From Perognathus longimembris pacificus (taxonomy: Eukaryota; Chordata; Mammalia; Rodentia; Heteromyidae), in NCBI RefSeq assembly GCF_023159225.1, contig NC_063172.1, positions 44,893,832 to 44,957,831 of the forward strand: a stretch of DNA of 64,000 nt, written 5' to 3'. The translations under genes and the position numbers were made by a program. The first letter of the stretch is position 1; every line of letters begins with the position of its first letter. This document shows, in pieces, positions 1 through 11,288 of the stretch. The notes under the pieces were generated by a model. It worked only from the letters and a program-made list of their open reading frames with translations, ran no database searches and was not told the DNA's origin.

Positions 1-1255
1 GAGCTTTAGACAGTCTCACCTGGATTTACCAGTGAGAAAAGGCATGAGCTGTCCAACACTATGTGGATATGATGAATGCTGCCTATATTTGTCTTGCAAA
101 ATGTTCATGGGAGAGACAGAGATGATGACAAGACTGACAAGATAAAGTCAATAATTTATTCCCATAGAGGGAAACTCCTATTGAAGGAAGGCGAGACAGG
201 AAGGTTTTTGTGATGCAGCATGCAAAGTATAGCTTTCATCTGTGTAAAGAAACCTAACACTGTGAGCTTTAACTGAAGACCACTGTCACCACAGTCTCAG
301 TCTCGTTTTTTAAAAAACCGCATGTCAGCACTGCTGTGGGTCTGAGTCCTTGGGGCAGGCAGAGAAACTAAAAAACAAGCTGAGTTGGGGGCAAATGGCC
401 AAACTCTTTACATTTACATGGACATTCAGAGATGCTCCTGGTTTTCCCAGCTTTCAGCAGGAATGAGCCACAGGCATCTCTGCAAATGGCCTGCTCAATA
501 GTAGCCCTGTAGTCCAAATTTTACATCTGCAAAGACACCTTTAGTAACTTCCAAATAACATATCCAAAGGCTGTATGGGGAAAATGGCTCAGGAAAATGT
601 CTACATTCTAATTCAAAGAACTGGAAAACAGGTTAGGTGACACAGAAAAGAGTGAACTAGGGCCCAAGAGGATTGAATTGGATAAACAGCCAGCTGTAAA
701 CCGTGCAGAATGTCTCCCGTTAACTATGGACACTATATTCACAAAGGCAATTAAATTGACAAAGTGCTATGGAGAAGAATAGCTGGATAGGTCAGCCTGA
801 GACAGAAGATCTCAAGCAAGATTTAGAGAAGTCTGACAGGGCAACATGTACTGTCATCTTGGGAAAGTAGGACTAATATGCCCAAGTATTTGTCTTTTCT
901 AAGTGAAAGCAGGATCATAACTCTGCTCTGGCTCACCAGAAGACAGCCTCAATTGCTGTATTGGGCTCTTTAACATGGTGCTCATATTATATAAAGGCCA
1001 GTTTGAGATCACTGTTTCAATACAACTCTCAGGGTGCTTGGGAATATATCTCCAGCATTTCACTTGTATTAAAAAGACAGGATTCATGATTTCTTCCTTG
1101 GGAATACTGAAGAAGGAAGGGTGAAAGCAGCAAGAGTGCTGTAACAGACACACCAGGGCTCTGGTGTACACTGCATGAATTTTTAACAGCATTCTTTATT
1201 TGGAATGTCTAAATATACATGCCATGAAAGATGAATTACCAAAATAAACTAAAGT
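1..1255. other. Non-coding stretch, partly old repeat
   Basis: No coding region is convincing here; a 97-codon minus-strand frame at 899-1192 has no recognisable domain. Around 480-640 there is a segment that resembles 8940-9060 in order and spacing (a tract like 'gccctgtag', then 'aaggctgta', then 'aaaatgtc' and 'tccaaagaactgg'). It could be an old dispersed repeat or part of a local duplication. The rest is unique-looking sequence. Confidence 0.4.
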
Positions 1256-1466
1256 GGGCTGGGAATATGGCCTAGTGGCAAGAGTGCTTGAGTACATGAA
1301 GCCCTGAGTTCAATTCCCCAGCACCACATATACAGAAAATGGCCAGAAATGGCACTGTGGATCAAGTCGGGGAGTGCTAGCCTTGAGCAAAGAGAAGCCA
1401 GGGACAGAACTCAGGCCCTGAGTTCAAGGCCCAGGACTGGTACAAAAAGAAAAAAAAACAAAACAC
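1256..1466 (+). repeat. IDL-Geo dimeric SINE
   Basis: The element starts with GGGCTGGGAATATGGCC. It continues through an ID/tRNA-Ala-like left monomer that ends near 'ccagcaccacatatacagaaaa'. The right monomer, beginning 'ggccagaaatggc' and including 'gtgctagccttgagcaaa', follows, then an impure A-rich tail. This left-ID plus right-Geo layout is the one described for IDL-Geo of Geomyoidea. The copy lacks part of the segment between the A and B boxes ('gcttgagtacatg') and is moderately diverged. Confidence 0.85.
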
Positions 1467-2892
1467 AAATTCCTAAATAGACCAAAGTTAAAGATTACTT
1501 CTCTATTAAGTCAATGTAAAATTAGAGACCTCATGGGAAAGCATTCTACAGATCTACAGATCTATTTAACCTCTTCACTAGACACCCTCTCCAGTTAAGT
1601 AAACAGAGACACATCCCTATTATTACCAGCATCATTAAGATGTGAAATGCCTCAGTACTACCCTTCGTTAATACCAATAATCAGCTGCCACATTAGAGGG
1701 CAGTCTCACTTTTCTCCACCCTAGACTGGCTAAGGTGATTTGAGGTCAAATTTCATACAGACACCTCTGCCTTTGAGGAGCCAAACATTTCTGTCTGTGC
1801 TCCAATCCAACATCTTCTTTGTGACCAATGGCTCTGAACCATCCCCAAATCTCCCTCATGTCAAGTATTTCAGACTCACATCCCCATAAAACTGAAAGCA
1901 CAGTTCTCAAAGTGCCACAGACTTTGAAAACAAGACCAGCAGGCACTTCCTCCCCACACATTATTCCAGTGGTTCACATCTACACTTTATAATGAGTCTA
2001 CTGTATGGATTTTCAGAAACCAGTGAATCTTCCTGCCCAGAAGGCAGGTATTTAGATGGATCTATATTCTAGACATGATGGGACAGCAATGTTCATTTGG
2101 TGCCAATGGGATCAGAAGAGAAAGATCTATCTCCAGGAACAGCTGTTCCAAACCCTTCACCACACGAACTGTAAAGCTCAACAATGCCATTCATATCATC
2201 CACCTGTATGAGAAGCTGGCTGAACAGAATTCAATCATTTCCCTGGAAGAACTACCTACACTTTATAAGGTAAACAGAGACTAATAGGATTCTCAACTTC
2301 TGTACATCCCAGGGCTGGTGGTGGGAGGAGAATATGAGAATAAGATCAAGAACCACATGGGTGTTGGGGAACATAATTATCACCAAGGACTACAAAGAGC
2401 TTGTAAAATGAGAAGCACATAGAGAACTGCTACCAATGCAGAAGAATGGCTTTGGAAATCTTTCTATTGCTCTAGCAGCAATATTTAAAATCCGCCTTAA
2501 TCAATGGAGAGATGTCTTTTCCCAGGTAAGCTTCCATTTAAATTCCAAGTGTTAAGGAGAAGATCATAAAAGTAAGACAGGGTTGCTAAACACTTCCCTT
2601 CCCTTTCTAGATAAAGGGAAGCCACAGAAAATTGTCATCTTTCAAGAGAGCATGGACACATGGGAGAGCGGCTGCCATGTTTGATGTTGTCTTCTAGGCA
2701 GATTGGTTCTTTGGACAGCTCTGCCTTCCCCAAATGACACTTGCCCAAACCTGTCAAGGTTATTATTTTATAGCGTTCTCCCAAATGTCCCAAGTATGCT
2801 CAGACACAAAAACACATATCAGCTTAATGAAAACAGAGTGATTATCAGTGGGGTGGATGGACCTTACCTTTGTGTTTCAAAGAGAATCACTT
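1467..2892. other. Unassigned sequence with short open frames
   Basis: I cannot assign this stretch to a gene or repeat family. A 69-codon plus-strand frame at 2075-2284 reads like real protein in its second half ('LNNAIHIIHLYEKLAEQN'), with acidic and basic residues spaced as in a helix. It is followed by stops in all frames, and the sequence beyond (2285-2520) still shows peptide-like stretches in shifted frames. It may be a decayed retrocopy of an unidentified gene. Confidence 0.25.
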
Positions 2893-3010
2893 GAGGTATA
2901 TCCCTTAGCTACCATTTAGTAGGAATGACTCACATGGCTTACAAATGACTATCACAGAAACTGCCCTTCCGAGGCTAAACTCTTCCTGAGAGTTTTCACC
3001 AATTCCATTT
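2893..3010 (+). repeat. Diverged local repeat, copy 1
   Basis: This segment begins 'gaggtatatcccttagctacc' and continues 'taggaatgactcacatggc'. It recurs at 3991-4022 plus 4331-4445. There the same two halves are separated by about 305 bp of extra sequence. The copy here therefore looks like the uninterrupted form. The repeat family is not recognised. Confidence 0.6.
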
Positions 3011-3544
3011 CTGTCCTCCACATCCTTATCCACACTAATTATATGCTCCAGTTAATGAAACTGATCTGTAGGTTTTCTGTTGCTCTCTTGTTCCAGAAGT
3101 GTTACCATGCCAGAGAACTCCTCATGCCCAGGGCCTGGTTGCCTCCAAAGTGGGGGACCACTGCATCTGTCCAAGAAATTTTCATTCACCCACCAAATTT
3201 ATTCCCCCCTCCACTTCTAATAGGGTTCTGCAAGTCAGACCTGAAGCAGGGAACTCCTCTGGAATGCCTTCTGCACTCATTGGATGTCTTGTCCTTTAAA
3301 GGCTGCATCAACTGAAAACACCTAATTCATTCTTGCACTGAAGTCTGGTAGGAGTAGCAACATGGCAATGGCTCCCGGTGGCCCAAACATGGAATTTAGA
3401 TTATATAATTCTCAGATTTATTTAGACAGTTTTTGCCTCAGGTTGGTTAATGGTCAGAAGTCATCTATATTCAGGCTTTCTTTACTCTGAAGAATACCCC
3501 TACTCTTTGCGAATCATGCCCAGCTGTCCCCATACTTTTGGCAC

Positions 3545-3946
3545 GTGAACACCCCATTTTTGAGAGCTCTGAGACCCCATGTCTCACCCCATTTGACTCT
3601 CTGCCTCTTCCTGCTGATCCTTCAGCACCTTCACCTTCTTCCTCTCCACCCTCCTTTACATCTTCCCTCCCTCACATTCTCTCCCCTCATTAATCTCATA
3701 CCCAATCTCCCAGTGGTGGCACTGAGCCCCCACAAACTCTTTGTGGATTTTGTGGGAGGTATCAGGCACAAAGGGGTAATGGTAAGAGTGCTTGCTCCAT
3801 TTTCAATGTTTGATATGGCTCAGATGGAAAAGCAGCTGAAATCATATTCCCAAGACCCTAGCAGTTATACCAAACAGTTTAAAGATCTTGTTCAGGTCTA
3901 TGACCTTAGTTGGCATGACCTATTTAATAATATCCTCCACCCTTAA
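3545..3946 (+). pseudogene. Class I endogenous retrovirus gag remnant
   Basis: The plus-strand frame shows a proline/leucine-rich stretch, then a segment that reads like the start of a gammaretrovirus-type capsid. Visible features are 'APFSMFDMAQMEKQL' near codons 85-99, then a D-P-S-S-Y motif, 'QVYDLSWHDLF' and a stop at 3944. In class I ERVs such as HERV-W/ERV9-type proviruses, the capsid N-terminus has this pattern. Only the p12-like tail and the first part of capsid remain. There is no upstream matrix, no downstream nucleocapsid or pol, and the frame is interrupted on both sides. It is an old, non-functional copy. No matching LTR pair can be defined nearby. Confidence 0.7.
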
Positions 3947-3990
3947 GCTGCAGAAAAAAAGGGTACATGTCTACCATACCCACCAAATTG

Positions 3991-4445
3991 AGGTATATCC
4001 TTTAGCTACCCTTGGTAAAGTCTTCCCACAGGAGGGCTCCAGGCAGATGCCCCCACCTGGTTAACCACCCAGTTACCTGGAAATCCAGCATACCTGTAGG
4101 CAGTCACTTCCCCCTTCCATGAGGCCACAGCCTAATCCACATGGCCACAACTCCCCACCCCTACCCCAGAAAAGGCATCACCTGGGGGTGACTCCCACTC
4201 TCGACCACCTGGCGGGGCTTGAACCTGGCCCCAAGCCAGCAGCTCAGCAAAATATGGTTTTCTTTTCTGCTTGAATAGTGTGTGGTATTCTCGTTCATTG
4301 GCTGCCCATTTTTTATAACTCCTACACACCTCTGTAGGAATGACTCACACATGGCCTACAAATGACAATCTACAGGCCCTGACTATAAGAGGCTACTCTC
4401 TCCCTATTACTATTCACCATTTTCTCCTGACTTGATATTCCCTGG
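3991..4445 (+). repeat. Diverged local repeat, copy 2, interrupted
   Basis: The first part (3991-4022) and last part (4331-4445) match the segment at 2893-3010. The roughly 305 bp between them (about 4022-4330) are absent from the other copy. This insert includes 'tttttataactcc' and a C-rich stretch and might be a decayed LTR or other mobile element. I could not find its termini or a target duplication. Confidence 0.5.
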
Positions 4446-5800
4446 AATTATTTCCTAGGATGAAAACAAGGACCTAATCATAGGCCTCTAATCTGTTTTA
4501 AGGACAGCTCAGGATTAATTCTGTATTTCAAATACCCTTCCATTGATCAGGTAAAAAACACTATTTCAATAGAAGCTTTTAAAATGAAATAGTTGTGTTA
4601 CGGAATGGAATTGAATGCAAGACATGGTACAAGGAAGTTCCCAAGGTTATAGTTTGGCTCAAAAGACAACTTAGAAAACAGTGGGAAGAAACCTACTGGA
4701 TATACAAATCACCTATGACAGACACCTACCTCAGTCTGGCAACATGTCCATCACTAGAATTCAGACCAAAAGAAATTTTCTAGGGCTACTGAGAGATATA
4801 GGCTGGATCCCACACCACAGGCTAAACTGAGAACCAAGCTAGGAAGAGGCAACAAGACAACACACTTCAAGCACTCACCTCCCAGGCCAGCATCACCCAC
4901 CCAAGACTTGGCACACTTCTCCAGCACTGGAGCTGGTGAATCTCAGGAACACAGATACATAGGGTCACTCTGCAGAGCCTCAGGAAACAAGAGAATTGTC
5001 CCTATTTGCACAGAATTCAGAAATTACACAAGGCTGAACATGTGCCAGACACAAGCTAATCTCCTTTGGCACCATGCAACTACAAAGAGAAAAGAATTTC
5101 CACATAGTAAAAGCCCAGTTCTGCATTGGCTGCTGGCTAATGGGGCTTGGCCAATTCAAACCACTTTGGGGAGTGTTGTGGGGGACACAGTTGTTTGTGC
5201 CTGATGCTGATCAAAACTCTGGGATCCCATGAGCAATGGAAGCTGCAGCGGAAAAGTGGGCCACATCCTGTTATCAAACACACCCTGGTGGAACTTGACC
5301 TGAAGATGTCCCTCACTAGTAATACTGACAAAGGAGGCCATTGTGGCTCTCATAAGCACATGTAACACAATTGGGAACAAATACCACTTCTTTGTGGTGA
5401 GCAGGAGCAATACCTTCAAAGCTGAGGACTTACCTTCTCTTCAAATGCCAGTGCATATAGTACTTGGTTTCCATGCCTTCTAAGGAAAGTGGCCAAAGAG
5501 TAGGTTCTGAATGACATGGCTAGATTTACATGGACTTTGCCAAACACATCAGAGGAAACTCTGGAACTTCACCCAGATAGCATGGTCAGGGCATGCTCTA
5601 GGATGGCTATGACAGTATTAGGACAGGTCTCAACCTGGCCTGGAGGCCAGCTCCTCACACAAGTAGCTCCTACCAGGTGCCAGGGAACCATCAGTTACCA
5701 AAGCACCTTTTCATAGACATCCCTGATGGCTATGAAAGCACCTGACAAGAAGGAACAAGTCTTCCTTTGCCAAGAAATTAGAAAATTTGACATCTGGGGA
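4446..5800. other. Unassigned sequence, possibly decayed kinase retrocopy upstream part
   Basis: No gene or known repeat is recognised. Several short frames are open but none has a domain I can name. A short tract 'cccacaccacaggctaaa' near 4807 recurs near 7872, and in diverged form near 6645, so part of this stretch belongs to the local repeat mosaic. The final part (5700-5800) may belong to the kinase fragment that follows, but its reading is broken by stops. Confidence 0.3.
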
Positions 5801-6110
5801 TCAGTCCTATTATAAAAATTTTGAGGTAGCAGAGACAGAGGAGCATTTGTATTTTGTGATGGAATATCTACACGGAGGAGACCTAGTGGACCACCTCCAA
5901 CAGCATGTTGGAGGCGATGGTGTCAGCCAGGCCTTTGTTTCAGCCAGACCTGAATGCTGTTTACTATTGCCAAAACAATTGCTTTGCACACAGTGACCTC
6001 AAGGCAGAAAATACTGTGATACTCACCAGCAGCAAAGTAAAGGCACCAACTTGGGGTCTCCCCATGCGGGAAGATGGCAAGGCCGAGAGGCCAGAAAAGG
6101 CACCTCTGCT
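5800..6110 (+). pseudogene. Protein kinase pseudogene fragment
   Basis: Two plus-strand frames joined by a frameshift at about 5905-5935 give the centre of a Ser/Thr kinase domain. The first carries 'EEHLYFVMEYLHGGDL', the hinge region and start of the C-lobe. The second carries 'NAVYYCQNNCFAHSDLKAEN', the catalytic loop. The usual H-R-D is H-S-D here. Where D-F-G is expected, about 15 residues later, the reading is T-W-G. With the frameshift and no N-lobe ATP-site lysine or glycine loop visible, no active kinase is possible. The 'DLKAEN' form fits the CAMK-like MARK/SIK and sperm-motility-kinase (SMOK) group better than PKC, although the hinge is PKC-like. There are no introns in the readable part, which fits a retrocopy. 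Beyond about 6110 the open frame continues to 6195 but no longer looks like a kinase. Confidence 0.65.
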
Positions 6111-7039
6111 ACCAGGCACGAAGGTACCAGTTCCAGGGACTAGATGGTCCATGTCTGAAAATGACAAGGATTCTTTCAGGATTTTGAGGTCTTAATGAGA
6201 AGAGCAGGGGACCTTCTCACTCAAAACAGGCTAAGCCTTCTGCAGGATTATGTCTCACAGGGACCTGGAGCCCCAGCTCTTCTGGCATGGTCGTTTTGCA
6301 TAGCTGCCTAAGAGACAAACCATCCATCTCTTCATTTCTCTCCTTGCAACATCAGCTCATTCTTTCTGACCAGCATTTGCCACTCTGATGTGCCAGCTAC
6401 TAAATGAAAGCAAAACACACACTATCGACACCAGAACATCTCTAGGAATTCATCTAAAATGGTCTCAGCAGGATCGCAAGACTAGCAGGTCCTTTCACGC
6501 CACACAGAAGCTCTCTGGCTTACACTCTGGCCTTGCAGAAACACGCCAGATGCGATTTTACAATCCTGGTCTCTGGACTTGAGACCACTGAGTCTGTCCT
6601 GCTATAGAAATTCAGTATGGCTCAGCAGAGATGCCAGGGATGGGCACACACCACTGGATGATGTGAGAGGGACGTTGCTGCTAAAAACATCATCAGTCCT
6701 GTTTCTCAAAATTCTGCACAGTACTGCTAGTGGTCAGGGAACAGACGTTAGAGGAAAAAGAAGTTTCCTACACCATGCTTTCTGCCTTCCCCCTCAAGCT
6801 GGATGAATTGAAGATAATGTAACCAAGTAGAGGTTTCTGAGATACTAAGGGAACTTTAAATCTCCCATCTTAAAAAGAAATCTCACTCAATCGAGTGCAT
6901 CCTATGCTCAACACTCCATAGGGCACAGCAAGGAGTCAGAGATGTAGCTCATGTCAGCTACATCACTGAAGGGAGGTGTATTACGGGTTGGTAGGCTATT
7001 GCCAGACAAAAAAATAAATCAGAGACAGGCACCTGCTAG
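6111..7039. other. Unassigned stretch
   Basis: No gene is visible. The tract near 6612-6655 ('atggctcagcagagatgccagggatggg') resembles 7848-7885 ('tggctcagcagaactgccaggtaggg'), so it is part of the same mosaic of diverged local repeats. Short open frames here carry no recognisable domain. Confidence 0.35.
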
Positions 7040-7470
7040 ATGAATGCCCTTTGAATCCCTCCCCTCCCCCCTCTCATTCTGTCATGAGACTTGAAAGCCT
7101 CTTCCAGTGGAGACCACTGCGGTTAATTGTGCATGACAGTGCTCCATTCTCTTCCTGTTCCACTTGCAGTGATTCATCAAAACTTAAGGGGCGAAATGAG
7201 TAGGACATCAGCCTTCAATCCCACCAGCCCTACTACAGTGCGAGATACCTCGCCTTGTCTATGGTAAAAGAAAATCCCAAGTACACTGATCCTTCTGCAG
7301 AGCTTGAGAAAGACATGACACCTTGTACACTCCCTGGTTGGCAGCACAGCTGTGAGGAAAGCATTGTGCCTGCTTTGCCATCCCAGAGGGACACCTCCCT
7401 CTAACTTCTAAAGTACAGCTTTCTGGAAACTGTCCTGGACCAGTTCAGCTTCAGCTACAAAGGCTATCTT
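7040..7470 (+). repeat. Diverged local repeat, copy A (pair with 10400-10860)
   Basis: Several tracts occur in the same order and spacing here and at 10400-10860. They include 'tttgaatccctcc', 'gaccac', 'cagccctac', 'agcacagct(g/a)tg', 'aaagcat' and 'gacac(c)tccctct', and the ends 'gaaactgtcctgg' and 'cagttcagcttcagct'. The two copies are strongly diverged. I do not recognise the family; it could be a decayed LTR or a local duplication. Confidence 0.55.
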
Positions 7471-9400
7471 AGATGGTAAAGGATAGAATGAACAGTGGCA
7501 CTGGTTCCTACCCCCAGGATTCTTGCTCCTTTACAAGGACATTCTGACCTGCATTCAGTGGAGCTTCATAGGGGTTTTCTGATGACAGCAAGCCACCATG
7601 GCCTAAAGGTGACCAACACAATTCTATTCTCACATGTTGCCTTGCCATCATTTGCCATTCTCTCCTCTGGGTTTCCTAGGCTGGCCAACAAATTGTGATT
7701 CCGAGTTCCCAGAAAACTGTTCTAATCACCTCCATCTCTAGGAGACTCAGCAGCTGACCAATTCCTGAGGAGAAATCAGCGATCACCAGGTGGATCACAA
7801 ACTTGGACAATGCACCTCGTCACTGGGGGCTAGATCAGGGAAATCCACTGTGGCTCAGCAGAACTGCCAGGTAGGGTCCCACACCACAGGCTAAATGTGA
7901 GCATGGATATTTGAAGGAAAAGATCATGAACATCCAGACAGAGCCTGCCCATGATAGCCCACGTCAGATAAGCACTGAAGCTTGTGCAATGCAGAGACCA
8001 TGAGGTATGTCCTTCAGAGCACAGACAAGTGCCTAAGAGAAGTGCACACATTTCCCTCATTCAAGGAAGATCCTGCAGAGGTGTTGACCAGAGAGAAAAG
8101 GGCTTTTGTAGATGTTGCATTTAACAGAGCCTTAGGTCACAACAAGTGCACTCACAGATTAGAAACATGCTGAATTTCATGGGAAACCATCAAATACCAA
8201 GAGAAAATGACTCAAATATAGACATCTTCTGGAGTTCAAGGGATAAGCTTCCACTCAGCAATACAGAAAGCTCAGATCTTCTCCCAAGTCCCGTTATCAG
8301 CCAGTTCAACTTCACATATCAACTCATCCCCAGGCCTCTGTAGGGCACAGGCTTTGAGGGAAACTTGTAGCCTTCTCAAGTCACGGGCCACACAAGCCCT
8401 CCTCACACCTCCCAAATGAAAAATGTCAAGTAACTAAGTTTACACAAAATAAGATGCACAAAATAATATCTGTCTTTGTCCTTCAATGACACCTGAACAG
8501 GAAAAAAGATATGTTTGCCTCCAGGTAATAGGGGGAAAATTTGTGTCACATTTCCTCCAAGGCAGCTCTCACACATAGGAAAGAAACAAGAAACTCCTTT
8601 GCTGTAGGTAGTATCAGGCCAGGCCCTATCCTTCTGAAAAGCAGAGTCAGGTGGGTTTGACCACATCTGAACTATTAGGAGTGTCACCCCACTCCATTCT
8701 CATTCCCCACTTATTTCCTTTCCTGAGTACCATTTCAACACTTCCAGGAAATACTAATGGGGAAAGCTAAAAAGAACGCAACTGACAAAACTCTCCACAC
8801 AGAGGGGGCAATCTGAGATGCACTGCTCATGGCTTCACTGTGGCCTCTCTTGAGCAAGCTCAAGACTGAGTCATCTCTAACTGATCAGCTCACTAACACC
8901 TCCTGCACTCCCTTCTCTCTTCACTCCACTCAGTCACCAACCAGAGCAATAGCCCTGTGGACCTCCTAAAAAAGGACCTCCTAAGAAGGCTGTAGGTATA
9001 GTGACCCAATAAAATGTCCAATCCTAATCCAAAGAACTGGTAAGCATCGGTGACAGATCAAGTTAGGGAGAAAAGCAGGAAATTAGACTGCTTGTCCACT
9101 GATACCAAGTACAGAGAGTCTTACTGCCACGATGGTGGACAAATATTTTTAGAAGGAAAACTAAGACAAGAAAGTTGGACAGAGAAAGAGAACAGGATAG
9201 GCACTCAGAAACCTAGAGAGTTCTCATCTCTGAAGATGAAAAACAGTCCAAGAACATAGAGGCTGGTAAAAGTGAACCACTCTAGTAAAGACAAACCTGG
9301 TTAGAAAATGCAGAAAGAGGCTGCCTAGCGTTTGTCACGTGAGAACCATCTTGCCCTTCTGCTCTTCCCCATTGTAACATGTGATTCTTTTCCATTCTTT
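7471..9400. other. Unassigned stretch with old repeat near 8940-9370
   Basis: No coding region is convincing. The part from about 8940 resembles 480-660 and has the look of an old dispersed repeat ('aaaatgtcc' followed by 'cctaatccaaagaactgg'). The rest of this interval shows no feature I can name. Confidence 0.3.
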
Positions 9401-10399
9401 AAATTAATGTATCTCTGGAAGAGTGGGTGAGGCTCATTTCCTTTCTATTTTATGAAACAGTTCCCATACCTATTCTGGCACTGGAAACCTACATCACAAA
9501 TTAAAAACATCAAAGCAAATATCCTACAGGTCTTCATAGCATTCCAGATTCTAGCATCCCATACTACAGAGGTTGAAAACATTAAATTGTTCTCTAAGTT
9601 TTAAATGAATAGGCACAATTCTCAGAAAATATCCATGTCTTCCTTTGTCCATGTTTCCATAGTGAGTATATTCTTTGTAGATACATATTTTAACATTGGA
9701 AAGTTCCCAATGGAGAATCATATAACCCCAAACAACTTCCTCACTAGTTTCTATCACCAGGCAAAATCAAGTCACAGCGGGGAAGATAAAAAGTGAAATC
9801 TCTAACAATTTTATTCTCCCTTTATGATCCTGAAGTCTGCTAAGAACACCAGAGGCCATTGACAATTTGTCCACAATAGTAGGCTATGCTCACATCTAAA
9901 GATGTATTTCACAAGGATCTGTGCCTTTCCCTTCCTGACTTGGAAGACACTGAAGCTGCCAAGGAGTTCATCATTTCTGCTGTAACCTTGACCCAGTCCC
10001 TTCTGAACAGAAGGGTCTTGTATACACTTTAGCCTTCAGGAGCCTGCCAATAGCACTTGAGATCTGTGGATCTTCCCACAGATGGCAAGGTTCCCATCCA
10101 TATGGACATGACACATGGTGTACTCTTAGTGTTGGAACTGCAAAGCTTCCGGGGAATAAAGATTCCACCTCTATGAATTCTGCATTCATCATCTATCTGT
10201 CCACTTCCAGGAGATTCTGGGAGAACAGACTTAAATCCATCCTCATGGACAACTCCCGACTGCTTACTTACAAAGTCAACTGTGACTGCTTTTGACATGT
10301 TCAACAGCCCAGAGGACAGAGAAATTCAGAGAACAGCCCCTTACTTTGCTAACAGACATCATAAAAGAAAACCTGACACATCATGGAACAAGCAGCAGA
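9401..10399. other. No recognisable feature
   Basis: I see no gene, SINE or LTR in this kilobase. Two overlapping minus-strand frames near 9971-10304 (73 and 91 codons) are open but have no domain and no homologue that I recognise. They overlap each other in different frames, which argues for chance. Confidence 0.4.
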
Positions 10400-10860
10400 G
10401 CAGCTTTGAATCCCTCCTTTTATATTATCCAACGCATCTAAGACCACCTTGAACAAGGTTGAGATTATACAATGAGCAGAGCACTATTCAGGTCTTCCTG
10501 ATTCAGTACTGAGTATTAGACATGCCTGGTCCTGTGGGAGGCTTCACTAGCACTCTGAAGGCTGAAGACGTTAGTCTTCAGCTATGGCGCCTAGGTAGCC
10601 CTAATCTATGGGGAAAGATCCCTTGGTCTTCCTGATCAAATCTCATCCCAGGAGCACTTGACTCTTTCTGTAGACTATGGCAAGGATGGGTGTTTTCTAA
10701 CATCTCCAAGACTCCCTTGTTTTCAGCACAGCTATGGAAAGCATCATGCCAGTTGTCCCAACCCAAGGACACTTCCCTCTGATCTCCATCTAAGTCACTA
10801 TTTTAGATCTTTGTGGAAAATGTCTTAAGCAGCTCAGTTTGCAACTGTGGACACACAACA
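10400..10860 (+). repeat. Diverged local repeat, copy B (pair with 7040-7470)
   Basis: This copy matches 7040-7470 tract by tract in the same orientation, about 3.4 kb downstream. Its clearest segment is 'agcacagctatggaaagcat', with 'aaggacacttccctctgat' downstream. Copy A carries the corresponding tracts with a few insertions and changes. The divergence shows that the duplication or the two insertions are old. Confidence 0.55.
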
Positions 10861-11288
10861 CATGTAATTAATTCTCCTTTAGACAAGAAAGAATGGGAAG
10901 GGGATTTTTCAGTCAGATCAGAGGATTTCTTGGAATAAATGGAATTTGCCTCACAAAAAAGTCTTACCCTTCACCTGGCTAAATATTCTCTGTCTAATCA
11001 TGATGTGTCTCTCAGATCTCCTGTTTCAGGAGTGCTTGCTGAAATGGAGGATGGAAATCTGTCTTTTGTAACATGCACATTTCATGGTCACATTCTGCAG
11101 CTAGCACTTCTGTCACGTAACTTTTCCAAAAGAACTTGATAGTTCACACAACCCCTTAGAGAAGAAAAGTGGTTTGGCATTATTTAGCCAAGCAAAACGG
11201 GGGAGACATATTTAAAGATTTGTATTTTGGTAACCTCTCCTCATTGGAGTTATCAACAAAAGAAGACTGCTTTGGCTCTATTTCTTTT

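Noticed and set aside
3043..3315. 90-codon plus-strand frame just upstream of the gag remnant
   Set aside because: A second frame is open over the same bases, no matrix-like features are visible, and there is no continuity with the gag frame.
4022..4330. Insert considered as a gag-associated LTR
   Set aside because: It does not start TG or end CA, has no clear promoter and polyadenylation pair and no defined duplication.
5787..6195. Possible active kinase gene
   Set aside because: It has a frameshift, loss of HRD and DFG, no ATP-binding N-lobe and no continuation beyond about 6110.
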